A stretch of DNA of 64,000 bases, from NCBI RefSeq assembly GCF_039904985.1, contig NZ_CP157005.1:1302001-1366000 (forward strand), read 5' to 3'. The notes under the pieces were generated by a model. The model saw only the letters and a program-made list of their open reading frames with translations, searched no databases and was not told where the DNA came from. Source of the DNA: Methylomonas sp. AM2-LC. GTDB lineage: Bacteria; Pseudomonadota; Gammaproteobacteria; Methylococcales; Methylomonadaceae. Both the position numbers and the translations under genes were made by a program. Shown here piece after piece: positions 16,896-27,263 of this stretch (within the stretch, counting starts at the first letter, position 1; the number at the start of each line of letters is the position of its first letter).

Positions 16896-19076
16896 TTACA
16901 TTTTTAGAATTATTCCAGCCAACGGAGGCAGTGTTACAAGGATAGAGTGATCCATATTCATCCACGGTTGCGGTGAAGATATTGTTTGACCGTTACCAAT
17001 ATTACTGCCGTCATAGTAGTGTGAATCGGAGTTAAAAATTTCATAATAGACGCCTGGTTTAGGTACGCCAATACGATAACCTTCGCGAGGTACCGGGGTA
17101 AAGTTGAGTATAATTATCAAGTCTTCATCGGTGGATTTGCGGCGATAACTGATAATGGATTGCTGAACATCGTGGCAATCTACCCATTCAAAGCCTTGAT
17201 GGTCGAAGTCGTACTGAAACAGAGCAGGTTGGGTGGTGTATAGTTTATTCAGGTCTTTAACCAGTGATTGTATGCCGCGATGATGGGCGTAGTCGAGTAC
17301 ATACCAATCTAAAGTACGATTGACACTCCATTCACTGCCTTGTCCGAATTCGCACCCCATAAACAACAGTTTTTTGCCTGGATAGGTAAACATCATTGTG
17401 TATAACAAACGTAAGTTTGCAAAACGTTGCCATTCATCTCCTGGCATTTTGTTTATTAAAGATTGTTTTCCATGTACCACTTCATCGTGCGAAAAAGGTA
17501 AAACAAAATTTTCTGAGAATGCATAGAGCAAGCCAAACGTTAATTGATCGTGATGATAAGCACGGTGAATGGGTTGCTGTTGCATGTAAGCCAGAATGTC
17601 ATGCATCCAACCCATATTCCACTTCATGGAAAATCCAAGGCCTCCAGTCCAGGTCGGTCGAGTGACTTGTGGCCAAGAAGTTGATTCTTCAGCCATAATA
17701 ACGGTGCCAGGATGTTGTTCATGCGTGACCGTATTCATATGGCGCAGGAAGTCTATTGCCTCCAGATTTTCATTGCCACCATAAATGTTTGGTATCCAGT
17801 CATTGGCTTCGCGTGAGTAATCCAGGTAGAGCATTGAGGCGACTGCATCCACTCTTAGGCCATCAAGATGAAATTCTTCTAACCAGAAAAAGGCGCTTGA
17901 TAGCAGGAAGTTTTTGACTTCGTTTCGGCTATAGTTGTATATCAAAGTACCCCAGTCGCGATGCTCTCCTTTGCGTGGGTCTTCATGTTCATAAAGTGGG
18001 CTGCCGTCAAAACGTGCTAATGCGAAACTGTCTTTTGGAAAGTGAGCCGGAACCCAATCAAGTATCACACCTATTTCATTTTCATGACACATGTCGACAA
18101 AATATCGGAAATCATCAGGACTGCCATGACGACTAGTGGGGGCAAAATAACCCGTCGTTTGGTATCCCCAAGAAATGTCCAACGGGTGTTCAGTTATAGG
18201 GAGTAATTCGATATGTGTGAACCCCATTTCTTTGACATATTCTACGAGTATTACAGCCAATTCCCGGTAGTTAAGAAAATTGCCACGGCTATCACGTTGC
18301 CAAGATCCAAGATGCACTTCGTAAATCGACATGGGGGCATGAAGCCAGTTTTGTTGTTGACGCCGATCCATCCATTTTTCATCTTGCCATAGATAAGCAT
18401 TTTCTTGAATAACAATCGCTGCCGTTTGCGGGCGGAATTCAAACTGTTGACCATAGGGATCGGTTTTAACTTGAATTTGTCCGTTATGACGGCTGAGAAT
18501 TTCGAATTTATATAGGCAGCCGACCGCTAAGCCGGGAATGAAAATTTCCCAAATACCTGAACTGCCTAGATTGCGCATAGGGTGATTTCGACCATCCCAA
18601 CGGTTAAAGTCGCCGACAACACTGACTCTTTGCGCATTGGGTGCCCAGACTGCAAAGTAAACACCCTCAATATTATTTATGCTGTGTAAATGTGCACCAA
18701 GTTTTTGATAGATTTGCCAGTGTTTACCTTCGCCGAATAAATGCCGATCAAACTCGGATAGGATAGATTCAAAACAATAAGGGTCGTAATGATGATGTTC
18801 AAATCCTTCTTTGTCTATCCAGAATAGCTGATATGGGCTCTCAATTTTCTGTTTATCAGGGTGATATTCAAAGATGTCAGTCCCTGATATACGTTGCATT
18901 TCTGGGCCATTTTCAGCATTAAACCGCACTGTTTCAGCATAGGGTAAAAATACCCGAATCACCGTTTTTTTATTTTCAATATGTAAGCCTAAAACTGAAA
19001 ATGGGTCGTGGTGTTTTGCCTCTATGATGTCAATTATGTTCGAATCAAGCGTGTTTTTTTCGCTGAGCTTGTTCAT
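16896..19076 (-). CDS. glgB: 1,4-alpha-glucan branching enzyme
   Basis: A 726-residue GH13 branching enzyme that cuts alpha-1,4 chains and rejoins them by alpha-1,6 bonds. Both N-terminal carbohydrate-binding (CBM48-like) modules are present (DPFSVLGLH at the start; [26 protein letters not shown] about 130-160). In the barrel the nucleophile is in [15 protein letters not shown] (about residue 408), the acid/base in IMAEEST (about 461) and the third carboxylate in [10 protein letters not shown] (about 529). Length equals that of E. coli GlgB. It is the first gene of the minus-strand unit and shares a 200-base divergent promoter region with glgC. Confidence 0.96.
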   Translation of the reverse strand: MNKLSEKNTLDSNIIDIIEAKHHDPFSVLGLHIENKKTVIRVFLPYAETVRFNAENGPEMQRISGTDIFEYHPDKQKIESPYQLFWIDKEGFEHHHYDPYCFESILSEFDRHLFGEGKHWQIYQKLGAHLHSINNIEGVYFAVWAPNAQRVSVVGDFNRWDGRNHPMRNLGSSGIWEIFIPGLAVGCLYKFEILSRHNGQIQVKTDPYGQQFEFRPQTAAIVIQENAYLWQDEKWMDRRQQQNWLHAPMSIYEVHLGSWQRDSRGNFLNYRELAVILVEYVKEMGFTHIELLPITEHPLDISWGYQTTGYFAPTSRHGSPDDFRYFVDMCHENEIGVILDWVPAHFPKDSFALARFDGSPLYEHEDPRKGEHRDWGTLIYNYSRNEVKNFLLSSAFFWLEEFHLDGLRVDAVASMLYLDYSREANDWIPNIYGGNENLEAIDFLRHMNTVTHEQHPGTVIMAEESTSWPQVTRPTWTGGLGFSMKWNMGWMHDILAYMQQQPIHRAYHHDQLTFGLLYAFSENFVLPFSHDEVVHGKQSLINKMPGDEWQRFANLRLLYTMMFTYPGKKLLFMGCEFGQGSEWSVNRTLDWYVLDYAHHRGIQSLVKDLNKLYTTQPALFQYDFDHQGFEWVDCHDVQQSIISYRRKSTDEDLIIILNFTPVPREGYRIGVPKPGVYYEIFNSDSHYYDGSNIGNGQTISSPQPWMNMDHSILVTLPPLAGIILKM

Positions 19077-19279
19077 CGTGCTGTCCCCAGTTATAGTGCA
19101 TCTGTTTTTTATAATTTGTCGGCGGTATTGTATGCTGACTGCTTGGCAATGTTTAGTGTTTTGATTTTTTACTTTTTAGTGAAGAGTAACGATAATATTG
19201 TTAGGCGGCAAGCAAAAGTCGATACAAAGCTCCATCATTTTACTTTGATGGAAATAATAATTATTGTTAGGGGACAAAA

Positions 19280-20560
19280 ATGACAGTCGTGAATTCACAA
19301 AATCAGCAAAGACGGGTGAGTGAATTAACCCGCAATACTATTGCTCTGATTTTAGCAGGTGGGCGCGGTTCACGGCTCAAGCATATGACTGATTGGCGAG
19401 CAAAGCCCGCGGTACCATTTGGCGGTAAATTTCGCATCATTGATTTTCCCTTATCTAATTGTATCAATTCTGACATCCGTAAAATAGGTGTTTTAACACA
19501 ATATAAAGCGGATTCATTGATTAGGCATATTCAGCAAGGCTGGGGGTTTTTACGTGGCGAGTTTGGCGAGTATGTCGATTTATTGCCTGCTCAACAGCGT
19601 CACGATGAGCATTCCTGGTATCAAGGCACTGCGGATGCCATTTATCAGAATATTGATATATTGCGTTCTCGTAACCCTGAGTTTGTTTTAGTGCTGGCTG
19701 GTGATCACATTTACAAAATGGATTATTCGGCGATGTTGGCAGATCATGTCGATAACAATGCTGATTTAACCATCGGTTGTATTGAAGTGCCTTTACAGGA
19801 TGCCAAAGAATTTGGTGTGATGCATGTTGATGAGAATAGACGCGTCAAGGATTTTATTGAAAAACCGGAAAATCCGCCAGTAATGCCAGGTAGAGAGGAT
19901 ACAGCGTTAGCTTCCATGGGTATCTATATTTTTAATGCACAGTTCTTGTTTGAACAGTTAATTAAAGACGCGGATATGCCAGGTTCTCATCGTGATTTTG
20001 GTAAAGATATTATCCCCTCAGTAATTGATAAATATCGAGTTAATGCTTACCCGTTCCTGGATTTACAAAGCGGTCAGCAAAGTTATTGGCGTGATGTGGG
20101 TACGATTGATGCCTATTGGGCTGCAAATATGGAGCTTATTGGGGTAAAACCAGATCTTAATCTTTATGATAATACATGGCCAATCTGGACTTATCAGGCG
20201 CAAACACCACCTGCTAAATTTGTATTTGACGATGACGATAGACGCGGGCAGGCGATTGACTCAATGGTGTCTGGAGGTTGTGTAATCTCAGGAGCTACTG
20301 TCAGGCATTCTTTATTGTTTTCTCAAGTCAGGGTCAATTCCTACAGTATAGTTAATGATTCTGTGGTTATGCCGGATGTTAATATTGCCAGACATTGCCG
20401 GATTACTAAGGCTATTATTGAAAAAGGTTGTATGGTTCCAGAGGGTACTATTATTGGTGAGAATCGGGAAGATGATGAAAAACGCTTCTATGTGAGTGCG
20501 GGTGGGGTAGTGTTAGTGACTTCCGACATGCTGGGGCAACGAAGACATTATGTCAGATAA
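19280..20560 (+). CDS. glgC: Glucose-1-phosphate adenylyltransferase
   Basis: A 426-residue ADP-glucose pyrophosphorylase: glucose-1-phosphate plus ATP gives ADP-glucose and pyrophosphate, the committed step of glycogen synthesis. The nucleotidyltransferase signature is [27 protein letters not shown], followed by [26 protein letters not shown] and [13 protein letters not shown]. The C-terminal left-handed beta-helix ([23 protein letters not shown]) is complete. A strong AGGGGA site lies six bases before the ATG. Its end overlaps the GH57 gene by 11 bases. Confidence 0.96.
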   Translation: MTVVNSQNQQRRVSELTRNTIALILAGGRGSRLKHMTDWRAKPAVPFGGKFRIIDFPLSNCINSDIRKIGVLTQYKADSLIRHIQQGWGFLRGEFGEYVDLLPAQQRHDEHSWYQGTADAIYQNIDILRSRNPEFVLVLAGDHIYKMDYSAMLADHVDNNADLTIGCIEVPLQDAKEFGVMHVDENRRVKDFIEKPENPPVMPGREDTALASMGIYIFNAQFLFEQLIKDADMPGSHRDFGKDIIPSVIDKYRVNAYPFLDLQSGQQSYWRDVGTIDAYWAANMELIGVKPDLNLYDNTWPIWTYQAQTPPAKFVFDDDDRRGQAIDSMVSGGCVISGATVRHSLLFSQVRVNSYSIVNDSVVMPDVNIARHCRITKAIIEKGCMVPEGTIIGENREDDEKRFYVSAGGVVLVTSDMLGQRRHYVR

Positions 20561-22235
20561 ATTAAAGTTGGTGCTCTGCTGGCATATGCATCAGCCAGAG
20601 TACCGTGACATGCAAAGTGGCGAGTTTAAGTTGCCCTGGACGTATTTACATGTAATTAAGGATTACGTAGATATGATTGGCCATTTAGAGGCAGTCCCTG
20701 AAGCAAAAGCTGTGGTCAATTTTGCTCCCATTTTATTGGAACAAATTGAAGATTACTCTAATCAGGTTAGTGCTTATCTGCAAGATCGTACGGTTATTAA
20801 AGATAGTTTATTAGCTGCTTTGGCCGATCCCTCGGTTTCATCTGATCCCGAAAAATGCCTTAAATTAATGAGAGACTGTAGAAAAGCCAATCAAGATCGG
20901 CAAATTAACCGTTATCCAGCATTTCGAAAATTAGTCGATCTGATTGATTGGTTGCAATGTCATCAGGATGCCGTTAATTATCTTAACTCTCAGTTTTTAT
21001 CGGATGTTTTAGTTTGGTATCACTTGATATGGATGGGTGAAACTGTAAAGCTTGGCGATTTTCGGATCAGGCGTTTAATTGATAAAGCCGGAAATTTTAG
21101 CTCGGAAGACAGAATAGAAGTTTTAGAAATCATTGGTGAAATTTTATCAAAAATCATTTATCGCTATAAAGCTTTGGCTAGGAAGGGGCGTATCGAGTTA
21201 TCAGTGACCCCTTATGCGCACCCGATTATGCCGCTCATGTTAAATTTACAAAGTGCGCGCGAAGCAGTGTCGCAGGTCAGTTTGCCTTTGTTAGCGGCTT
21301 ATCCGGGTGGGCAAGAGCGAGTTGAATGGCATTTGCGGAAAGGCATAGAGACTTTTAAGCATTTTTTTGGATTCGCGCCGAGCGGATGCTGGCCTTCAGA
21401 AGGTAGTGTGAGTACGCAAACATTGCAAATTTTAGCCAATGCCGGTTTTAAATGGACCGCTAGTGGTGGTAATGTATTACACAACAGTTTGCGTGCTTCG
21501 GCTTCAGAGCCTATAGGTAATTTTCATCATGCGTTTAAATTACACGGCACTGATATTGCCTGTTTTTTTCGGGATGATGGTCTGTCAGATTTAATTGGGT
21601 TTGAATATTCAAAATGGCACGCAGATGATGCTGTGGCGGATTTGATTCAGCATTTGGAAAATATTTTGGATGCAAAAGACCTGCCCTCCGTAGTATCGAT
21701 TATAATGGATGGCGAAAATGCTTGGGAGTATTTTCCCGATAATGGTTATCACTTTCTAAGTGCACTTTATAAACGCCTCAGCGATCATCCTAGAATAGAG
21801 ATGACTACCTTTTCTGAATGTCTTGATAATGGTCTGGTATTAAAACCTTTGTCGCAATTAGTGGCAGGTAGTTGGGTCTATGGAACATTTTCTACCTGGA
21901 TTGGAGATGTTGATAAAAACTATGCTTGGGATATGCTGGGAGACGTTAAGGCGGCGTTTGACAAGGTAGTAGCCGAAAATAAGCTTACTGGGCAGCAACT
22001 TGCTGCTGTGGAGCAGCAATTGGCGGTGTGTGAAGGATCTGATTGGTTTTGGTGGTTTGGCGATTACAACCCAGGTGAGGCTGTAAGCGATTTCGAAAAG
22101 CAATATCGATTAAATCTTACCAATCTTTATCGATTACTGGGTGAGGATCCTCCAGCTTATTTGGCATTGGCATTTACTCAAGGCTCTGGTACGCCAGCTA
22201 TGGGTGGAGCAATGCGACGTGGAAATGAAATTTAA
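20550..22235 (+). CDS. GH57 family glycoside hydrolase/glucanotransferase
   Basis: A 561-residue GH57 enzyme acting on alpha-glucans; exact specificity (amylase, amylopullulanase or 4-alpha-glucanotransferase) cannot be read from sequence. Visible family motifs are [12 protein letters not shown] at the N-terminus, [20 protein letters not shown] with the nucleophile glutamate near 283, and [16 protein letters not shown] with the acid/base aspartate near 386. It overlaps glgC by 11 bases and is followed by malQ after 18 bases, so glgC-GH57-malQ is one operon. The setting suggests turnover or remodelling of glycogen rather than external starch use, as there is no signal peptide. Confidence 0.9.
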   Translation: MSDKLKLVLCWHMHQPEYRDMQSGEFKLPWTYLHVIKDYVDMIGHLEAVPEAKAVVNFAPILLEQIEDYSNQVSAYLQDRTVIKDSLLAALADPSVSSDPEKCLKLMRDCRKANQDRQINRYPAFRKLVDLIDWLQCHQDAVNYLNSQFLSDVLVWYHLIWMGETVKLGDFRIRRLIDKAGNFSSEDRIEVLEIIGEILSKIIYRYKALARKGRIELSVTPYAHPIMPLMLNLQSAREAVSQVSLPLLAAYPGGQERVEWHLRKGIETFKHFFGFAPSGCWPSEGSVSTQTLQILANAGFKWTASGGNVLHNSLRASASEPIGNFHHAFKLHGTDIACFFRDDGLSDLIGFEYSKWHADDAVADLIQHLENILDAKDLPSVVSIIMDGENAWEYFPDNGYHFLSALYKRLSDHPRIEMTTFSECLDNGLVLKPLSQLVAGSWVYGTFSTWIGDVDKNYAWDMLGDVKAAFDKVVAENKLTGQQLAAVEQQLAVCEGSDWFWWFGDYNPGEAVSDFEKQYRLNLTNLYRLLGEDPPAYLALAFTQGSGTPAMGGAMRRGNEI

Positions 22236-22253
22236 TTTTGTTATTAGGCCAAT

Positions 22254-23735
22254 ATGACTTCTCTTTTAGATAAACGCCGTGCTGGTGTGTTGTTGCATAT
22301 TACATCTTTACCAGGGCGTGGGGAGTGTGGTGATTTAGGCAAGGAAGCTTATAATTTTGTTAATTTTTTGCATGATACCGGATTGAGTGTTTGGCAGACC
22401 TTACCTTTGGGTATGCCACATGGTGACGGATCGCCTTATCAATGTTTATCTTCACATGCAGGTAATCCGGCTTTAATTAGCATTGATTGGCTGGTAGATA
22501 AAGGTTGGTTAAACATCAATGAACATTGTGGTGAATGCCATGCCGGTCATGAATTTATAAAAAGTTGTTTAATCACTAAGGCATTTTATGGTTTTCAAAC
22601 CATGGCAGATGCTGACGAGCTGGCGGCTTTTTTTCAATTTTGTCAGGACAAGGCATCATGGCTGGATGATTTTAGTTTGTTTATTGCGTTAAGAAATTTA
22701 TTCGCTCACAAAAGTTGGAGTCAATGGCCAGAAGCCTTAAAACAAAGAAATGCTGAAGCGTTGAGTGAAGCACGGCATTTATTTAAAGATGTGCTGGAAT
22801 CCATTAAATTTGAGCAATATATTTTTTTCCGTCAGTGGCATGAATTAAAAGAATATGCGGGACAAAAAGGTGTGTTGCTGTTTGGTGATATACCCATTTT
22901 TGTGTCATATGACAGTGCCGATGTTTGGGCCAATCGTGATGTGTTTAAATTAAATAAAGACGGCGAAATGGATGTGGTCGCTGGTGTACCACCTGATTAT
23001 TTTTCAGAATACGGTCAGCGCTGGGGTAATCCGCACTATGATTGGGGCTATTTGCAGAAAACGGGCTTTAAATGGTGGTTAGACCGGATTAAAAGTCAAT
23101 ATGAACTTTTCGATATACTTAGAATTGATCATTTCAGAGGTTTTGAGGCTGCTTGGGAAATTCCAGCCGAAGAAGATACAGCCATTAATGGAAAATGGGT
23201 GACTGCACCAGGTGGCAATTTGTTACGCGCCATTCAAAACACATTTCCATTATTATCCCTAGTGGCTGAAGATTTGGGCATTATTACCCATGAAGTAGAA
23301 GCCTTGCGCGACGATTTTCATTTACCCGGCATGAAAATTTTGCAATTTGCTTTTGATGGTAATCCTAGAAATCCTTATTTGCCGATGAATTATCCAACTA
23401 ACTGTGTGGTTTATACGGGTACGCATGACAACGATACCACACTGGGATGGTTTGAAAACTTAAATGATGGGGATAAGCAACGTATTTATGATTATTTGGG
23501 ATGGCCTAGTATGCCAATGCCACATAGTCTTATTAATGCCGCTATGGCATCGGTAGCTAATTTAGCCATTATACCTATGCAGGATATTTTATTGCTGGGT
23601 TCGGCAGATAGAATGAATACGCCGGGGACAATTGACGGAAATTGGCGGTGGCGATTCGAGTGGTCGCAACTATCGAATGACAAAGTTAGTTTTTTTTCGC
23701 ATTTAGTTCAAATGTTTGGCCGATCGGGTAACTAG
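22254..23735 (+). CDS. malQ: 4-alpha-glucanotransferase (amylomaltase)
   Basis: A 493-residue GH77 enzyme that transfers maltodextrin segments between glucans. Characteristic motifs: HITSLPGRGECGDLG at the N-terminus, PLGMPHGDGSPYQCLSSHAGNP, GDIPIFVSYDSADVWANRD, LRIDHFRGFEAAWEIP (nucleophile aspartate about 291), LVAEDLGIIT (acid/base glutamate) and YTGTHDNDTTLGW. Length is typical for the plant DPE1-like bacterial group. It is last in the glgC operon. Its 3' end overlaps the convergent SGNH-protein gene by 33 bases. Confidence 0.95.
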   Translation: MTSLLDKRRAGVLLHITSLPGRGECGDLGKEAYNFVNFLHDTGLSVWQTLPLGMPHGDGSPYQCLSSHAGNPALISIDWLVDKGWLNINEHCGECHAGHEFIKSCLITKAFYGFQTMADADELAAFFQFCQDKASWLDDFSLFIALRNLFAHKSWSQWPEALKQRNAEALSEARHLFKDVLESIKFEQYIFFRQWHELKEYAGQKGVLLFGDIPIFVSYDSADVWANRDVFKLNKDGEMDVVAGVPPDYFSEYGQRWGNPHYDWGYLQKTGFKWWLDRIKSQYELFDILRIDHFRGFEAAWEIPAEEDTAINGKWVTAPGGNLLRAIQNTFPLLSLVAEDLGIITHEVEALRDDFHLPGMKILQFAFDGNPRNPYLPMNYPTNCVVYTGTHDNDTTLGWFENLNDGDKQRIYDYLGWPSMPMPHSLINAAMASVANLAIIPMQDILLLGSADRMNTPGTIDGNWRWRFEWSQLSNDKVSFFSHLVQMFGRSGN

Positions 23736-24719
23736 TGAATTTACATATTGGCCGATTTCATTGCCGGCTAACAGATAGCCTGCGTGACTCCAGTGTGTGT
23801 TGTCTGGATCATATAGGTCTATTATGTTATTGATATCTTGTTTAAATAGATTGGTTAAATCTGGAGTGTTCACTCCCGCCGAAATCAGATATTCTGATAT
23901 GGATTTTTGGGGTTCATTTTTACCTAGAAAGCAACTGCTATAAACTGTTGATTTATCAGGGGCGAGTATTAGAATAAACTTTTTACCGCCCATACTTATA
24001 TCCTTCTGAATTTGCAGTACATTTTTAATTGCAGCTTGTATTTCCTGCTCATGCCAATTTTGTTTTAAGTCATCGTCAGCAAAATATAGCAGTCTATCAT
24101 TGCGGCGATGAGAAAATTTTGCACAGGTATTCAGGATGGGCGTATTCACTACATTGTTTGATTTTAGTGTGTGTTCGTTTTGAACAAGTAATCTAAAAGT
24201 ATTCAATGCGGTATGGGTTAATAAGAAAAAGTTTAGCGACGGTGGCCAGATAGGTCGATTAGTCTCTTTTAGTCCTGCGGGTATATAAATTGGTAGTAGT
24301 GGATGTTGGGAACATGTAGTAAGAGTAGAAAATTTTTTAAGAAAATTTCTTTCCACAGTTTCAATCATAATAATTTTACTGTCTGTTTGTTTGGCTGCCG
24401 CTATCCAATCCAGTATGCAGTCTCCTTCAAAGCTGAATGACTTTACGACCAATCCGGTTTTTTCTGATAATACCGATTGCCAGAGATTCTGCTCTGTAAA
24501 TGAATCCCCTAATACCATGACATCAGGAGGGCTCATAAAGTTGCCATTAGCTTTTACGTTAATAACAGGAGCTTGTTTGGTCGGGCCAAACTCATGTTCG
24601 GGCCAGCGTCCACTGCGAGTTAGATCACCATAAATGGGCTGTGCCCACCACGCAAAACCAACATATATGCACAAGGTGATTAAGAATGCTAAAAATAAGT
24701 GGTTGAGATACTGGCGCAT
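23703..24719 (-). CDS. AlgX/AlgJ-like SGNH hydrolase-type acetyltransferase
   Basis: A 338-residue protein with an N-terminal membrane anchor (FLAFLITLCIYVGFAWWAQP). The periplasmic domain shows VMVLGDSFTEQNLW, the GDSFT nucleophile block of AlgX/AlgJ and related SGNH proteins, and near the C-terminus DPDNTHWSHAGYLLAG, the D-x-x-H-W catalytic pair. Family members O-acetylate polysaccharides in the periplasm using acetyl groups exported by an MBOAT partner, and that partner lies two bases upstream. The gene ends inside malQ (opposite strand). The acetylated polymer is not identified; Pga or another exopolysaccharide is possible. Confidence 0.8.
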   Translation of the reverse strand: MRQYLNHLFLAFLITLCIYVGFAWWAQPIYGDLTRSGRWPEHEFGPTKQAPVINVKANGNFMSPPDVMVLGDSFTEQNLWQSVLSEKTGLVVKSFSFEGDCILDWIAAAKQTDSKIIMIETVERNFLKKFSTLTTCSQHPLLPIYIPAGLKETNRPIWPPSLNFFLLTHTALNTFRLLVQNEHTLKSNNVVNTPILNTCAKFSHRRNDRLLYFADDDLKQNWHEQEIQAAIKNVLQIQKDISMGGKKFILILAPDKSTVYSSCFLGKNEPQKSISEYLISAGVNTPDLTNLFKQDINNIIDLYDPDNTHWSHAGYLLAGNEIGQYVNSLVTRSAKHLN

Positions 24720-24721
24720 AT

Positions 24722-26326
24722 TCAGAATTGGAAATATAAAAACTCACTTACGTGGTTTAATTCCAAAATAGAAAAACAAAATAGTACACCAATCAGCCAT
24801 GCACAAATTTTAGAAGGTTGCCATTGATAGTAAGGCATCACTTTTTTCGTTAACCCAACTAAGGGTGTTCCTGATGCTGAGTGGTTGTGACTCGACAAGT
24901 CTTCACAGGTCGGATGATAGTCTTGAAAAAGTTGAGCTATATTCGGTGTTGCCCAAACCAACAAACAACATACCGTTATAAAAAAAATCGCAGCATTGGG
25001 GTTTAGATCATAAACTAAAGGATGTAACCCTTTAAAAATAACGTTATTGTTGTTTAATAGGTAAGAGCTTAGTTTTTCTTCAAAAAGGGAGGGTAGGGAT
25101 ATGCCGTTCATGCCAAGCATGCCACGCAGAAGGGTTATTGCTGAAGAGTAGGTGTCTGCACGAAAAAAAACCCAGCCGACTACCACTGCACCAAAGGTTA
25201 GTATACCGCTTAAAAAATTAAACATTCTCCCTCCTTGACCAATTTGCAGATAGGCTTTCATTGCGCGCCATAGATGGTTGATAATCAGGTATATGCCATG
25301 CAATCCTCCCCATATTATAAAAGTCCAGCCAGCGCCGTGCCACAACCCGCCAAGCAGCATGGTGATCATTAAATTTAGATGACGTTGATACTTGCCATGC
25401 CGGTTACCCCCTAAAGGAATATACAAATAATCACGTAAAAAACGAGACAGTGTTATATGCCAGCGGCGCCAAAACTCAATGATATTAGTTGCTTTGTATG
25501 GAGAGTTAAAGTTTAAAGGTAGGCGGACATTGAGCATCAGTGACAGGCCGATGGCCATATCACAATAGGCAGAGAAATCGAAATATAACTGGAATGTATA
25601 AGCTAAAGCTGCTATCCACGCCTCAAAGAGCATAGGCTGTCCACCTTGTGCAACGGCATTGAAAATGGGTGTAGAAAACTCTGCCATAGAATCTGCCAAC
25701 AGCGTTTTTTTTGCCAGACCGATAACGAAAATGGTAAATCCAGTTGCTATATTATTCATATTGGCTCGACACACCTGTTGCTTGGCAAATTGCGGCATCA
25801 TTTCTTTGTGATGCAGTACTGGGCCAGCAATTAAGTGGGGAAAATACGTAACAAATAGAGTGTAGTGTATAAAGTTAAACTCCTTAACTTTACCTTGGTA
25901 GGTGTCTACCAAGAAAGCGATTTGTGTAAAGGTAAAGAAAGAAATGCCGAGAGGAAGAGTGATAGAGTTTATAGAGAAGGAGGTGTCTAAAAATTGGTTA
26001 AAATTAACCATCAAAAAGTTGGCATATTTAAAGTAGCCTAACATCAGTAAATTCAAAAAAATGGCCAGAATCAAAGCTATTTTTGATTCACCATTCCGTA
26101 AGGGCTGTGTTATTTTCTTGCCAATAAAATAGCCTGCAGCGTAATTGAAGCTAATCGAACATAAAAGTAGTACAACATAGCGGATATCCCACCAGCCATA
26201 AAAAAATACAGAGGCAAGAGTAAGCCACAGTAATGAATAAGTGTGGCGATACCTGCCAATCAAGAAAAAGCCTAGAAATACGACTGGAAAAAAAATGAAT
26301 ATGAATGTATATGAGTTAAATAACAT
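24722..26326 (-). CDS. MBOAT family O-acyltransferase (AlgI-like)
   Basis: A 534-residue polytopic membrane protein. The MBOAT core is plain: FNFIHYTLFVTYFPHLIAGPVLHHKEMMPQ, then FQLYFDFSAYCDMAIGLSLMLNVRLPLNFNSPYKATNIIEFWRRWHITLSRFLRDYLYIPLGGN and LGGLWHGAGWTFIIWG, containing the catalytic histidine. AlgI-type proteins pass acetyl groups across the membrane to a periplasmic acetyltransferase such as the AlgX-like neighbour. Its stop is separated from the downstream ATG by two bases and its start abuts the stop of xoxJ, so it may be cotranscribed with xoxJ. Confidence 0.9.
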   Translation of the reverse strand: MLFNSYTFIFIFFPVVFLGFFLIGRYRHTYSLLWLTLASVFFYGWWDIRYVVLLLCSISFNYAAGYFIGKKITQPLRNGESKIALILAIFLNLLMLGYFKYANFLMVNFNQFLDTSFSINSITLPLGISFFTFTQIAFLVDTYQGKVKEFNFIHYTLFVTYFPHLIAGPVLHHKEMMPQFAKQQVCRANMNNIATGFTIFVIGLAKKTLLADSMAEFSTPIFNAVAQGGQPMLFEAWIAALAYTFQLYFDFSAYCDMAIGLSLMLNVRLPLNFNSPYKATNIIEFWRRWHITLSRFLRDYLYIPLGGNRHGKYQRHLNLMITMLLGGLWHGAGWTFIIWGGLHGIYLIINHLWRAMKAYLQIGQGGRMFNFLSGILTFGAVVVGWVFFRADTYSSAITLLRGMLGMNGISLPSLFEEKLSSYLLNNNNVIFKGLHPLVYDLNPNAAIFFITVCCLLVWATPNIAQLFQDYHPTCEDLSSHNHSASGTPLVGLTKKVMPYYQWQPSKICAWLIGVLFCFSILELNHVSEFLYFQF

Positions 26327-27175
26327 TTACTGGTTTTGTTGTTTTTGACTCTCTTCTGGCAGCATGATAATGCCGTAACTTCCAATGATGTCGTGTATTT
26401 TATCTTTATTCTGGGTAATTAATTCATTCAGTTGTTGTTTGCGTTTGTTATCACCTTGACGTACCGCCATGGAGATAGAAAAATCAAATTTTATGCCTTC
26501 AGCCGATTGCATAGGTATGGAAATATAGTTGTTTGGGTTTTGAGACTGAATATAGCCTGCCATAGGCCCCCACAAAATGACCATATCAATAGCACCGGAG
26601 CGTAAGTCTTTTTCAATGTGCATTGCGGTATTATTTTCACCATCTCCGGTCATGCTTTGGTAGGGTATACCTTGCTCTAGTAAACCATGCTTTTGCAGCC
26701 AGTCTGTCCCAGGGCCTCTATCAAACATGGCAATTTTTATTTGTTCTTGTTTTGGTAAAGGCAGATTATACAATTGCGATGGGTCGGATATATCATCCCA
26801 TCCCCGACCTTTTGCAATTAATAACACATAGGTGGAATGTAAGTAAGCCTTTGTAGTATCGGCAATATCTGATCCCGTTGGTAATCCCATCACCACGTCA
26901 CATTTAAAGCCCTTGTTGTTGTCAGTTTCTGCTTTTAGGGTATTGCGAATGAAACCCATGCGTTCAGGAAACCAAGTATATTCCAGTTCCTGACCTAATT
27001 GCTGAGCAAAAAGTTCAGCAATTTTATTTTCATAACCTGTCAGATCTTTAGTTGAGTAAGGAGGATGTAGCGGGTCTGCACAGACCTTGAATTTATCTTG
27101 CGCATTCGCGTTGCTTATTACTAGTACCAAGCTCAGTAGCGCTAGATGTTTTGTGGAAGTCGAAAAGATTTTCAT
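26327..27175 (-). CDS. xoxJ: XoxJ-like periplasmic binding protein
   Basis: About 282 residues from ATG 27175, with AAGGA seven bases upstream; the frame extends to 27199 but without such a site. Signal peptide MKIFSTSTKHLALLSLVLVISNANA. The mature part is a family 3 extracellular-solute-binding fold: FKVCADPLHPPYSTKDLTGYENKIAELFAQQLG, and later CDVVMGLPTGSD and SGAIDMVILWGPMAGY. XoxJ/MxaJ proteins sit next to methanol dehydrogenase genes and are thought to help XoxF mature. Its position directly after xoxF supports the assignment. No cytochrome gene (xoxG) follows; instead the MBOAT gene does. Confidence 0.88.
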   Translation of the reverse strand: MKIFSTSTKHLALLSLVLVISNANAQDKFKVCADPLHPPYSTKDLTGYENKIAELFAQQLGQELEYTWFPERMGFIRNTLKAETDNNKGFKCDVVMGLPTGSDIADTTKAYLHSTYVLLIAKGRGWDDISDPSQLYNLPLPKQEQIKIAMFDRGPGTDWLQKHGLLEQGIPYQSMTGDGENNTAMHIEKDLRSGAIDMVILWGPMAGYIQSQNPNNYISIPMQSAEGIKFDFSISMAVRQGDNKRKQQLNELITQNKDKIHDIIGSYGIIMLPEESQKQQNQ

Positions 27176-27199
27176 TGCAGTATCCTTTATACAATACAT

Positions 27200-27232
27200 A
27201 AAAAAGCCTTGACCGATTGCTCGGCCAAGGCT
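27200..27232 (-). terminator. Intrinsic terminator between xoxF and xoxJ
   Basis: On the minus strand GCCTTGGCCGA, a GCAA loop and TCGGTCAAGGC form an 11-bp stem (one G-U) followed by six U. It should end most xoxF transcripts and let a fraction read into xoxJ. Confidence 0.9.
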
Positions 27233-27263
27233 TTAGCTTCACTTTAATCTAATTGCTTAGAAA

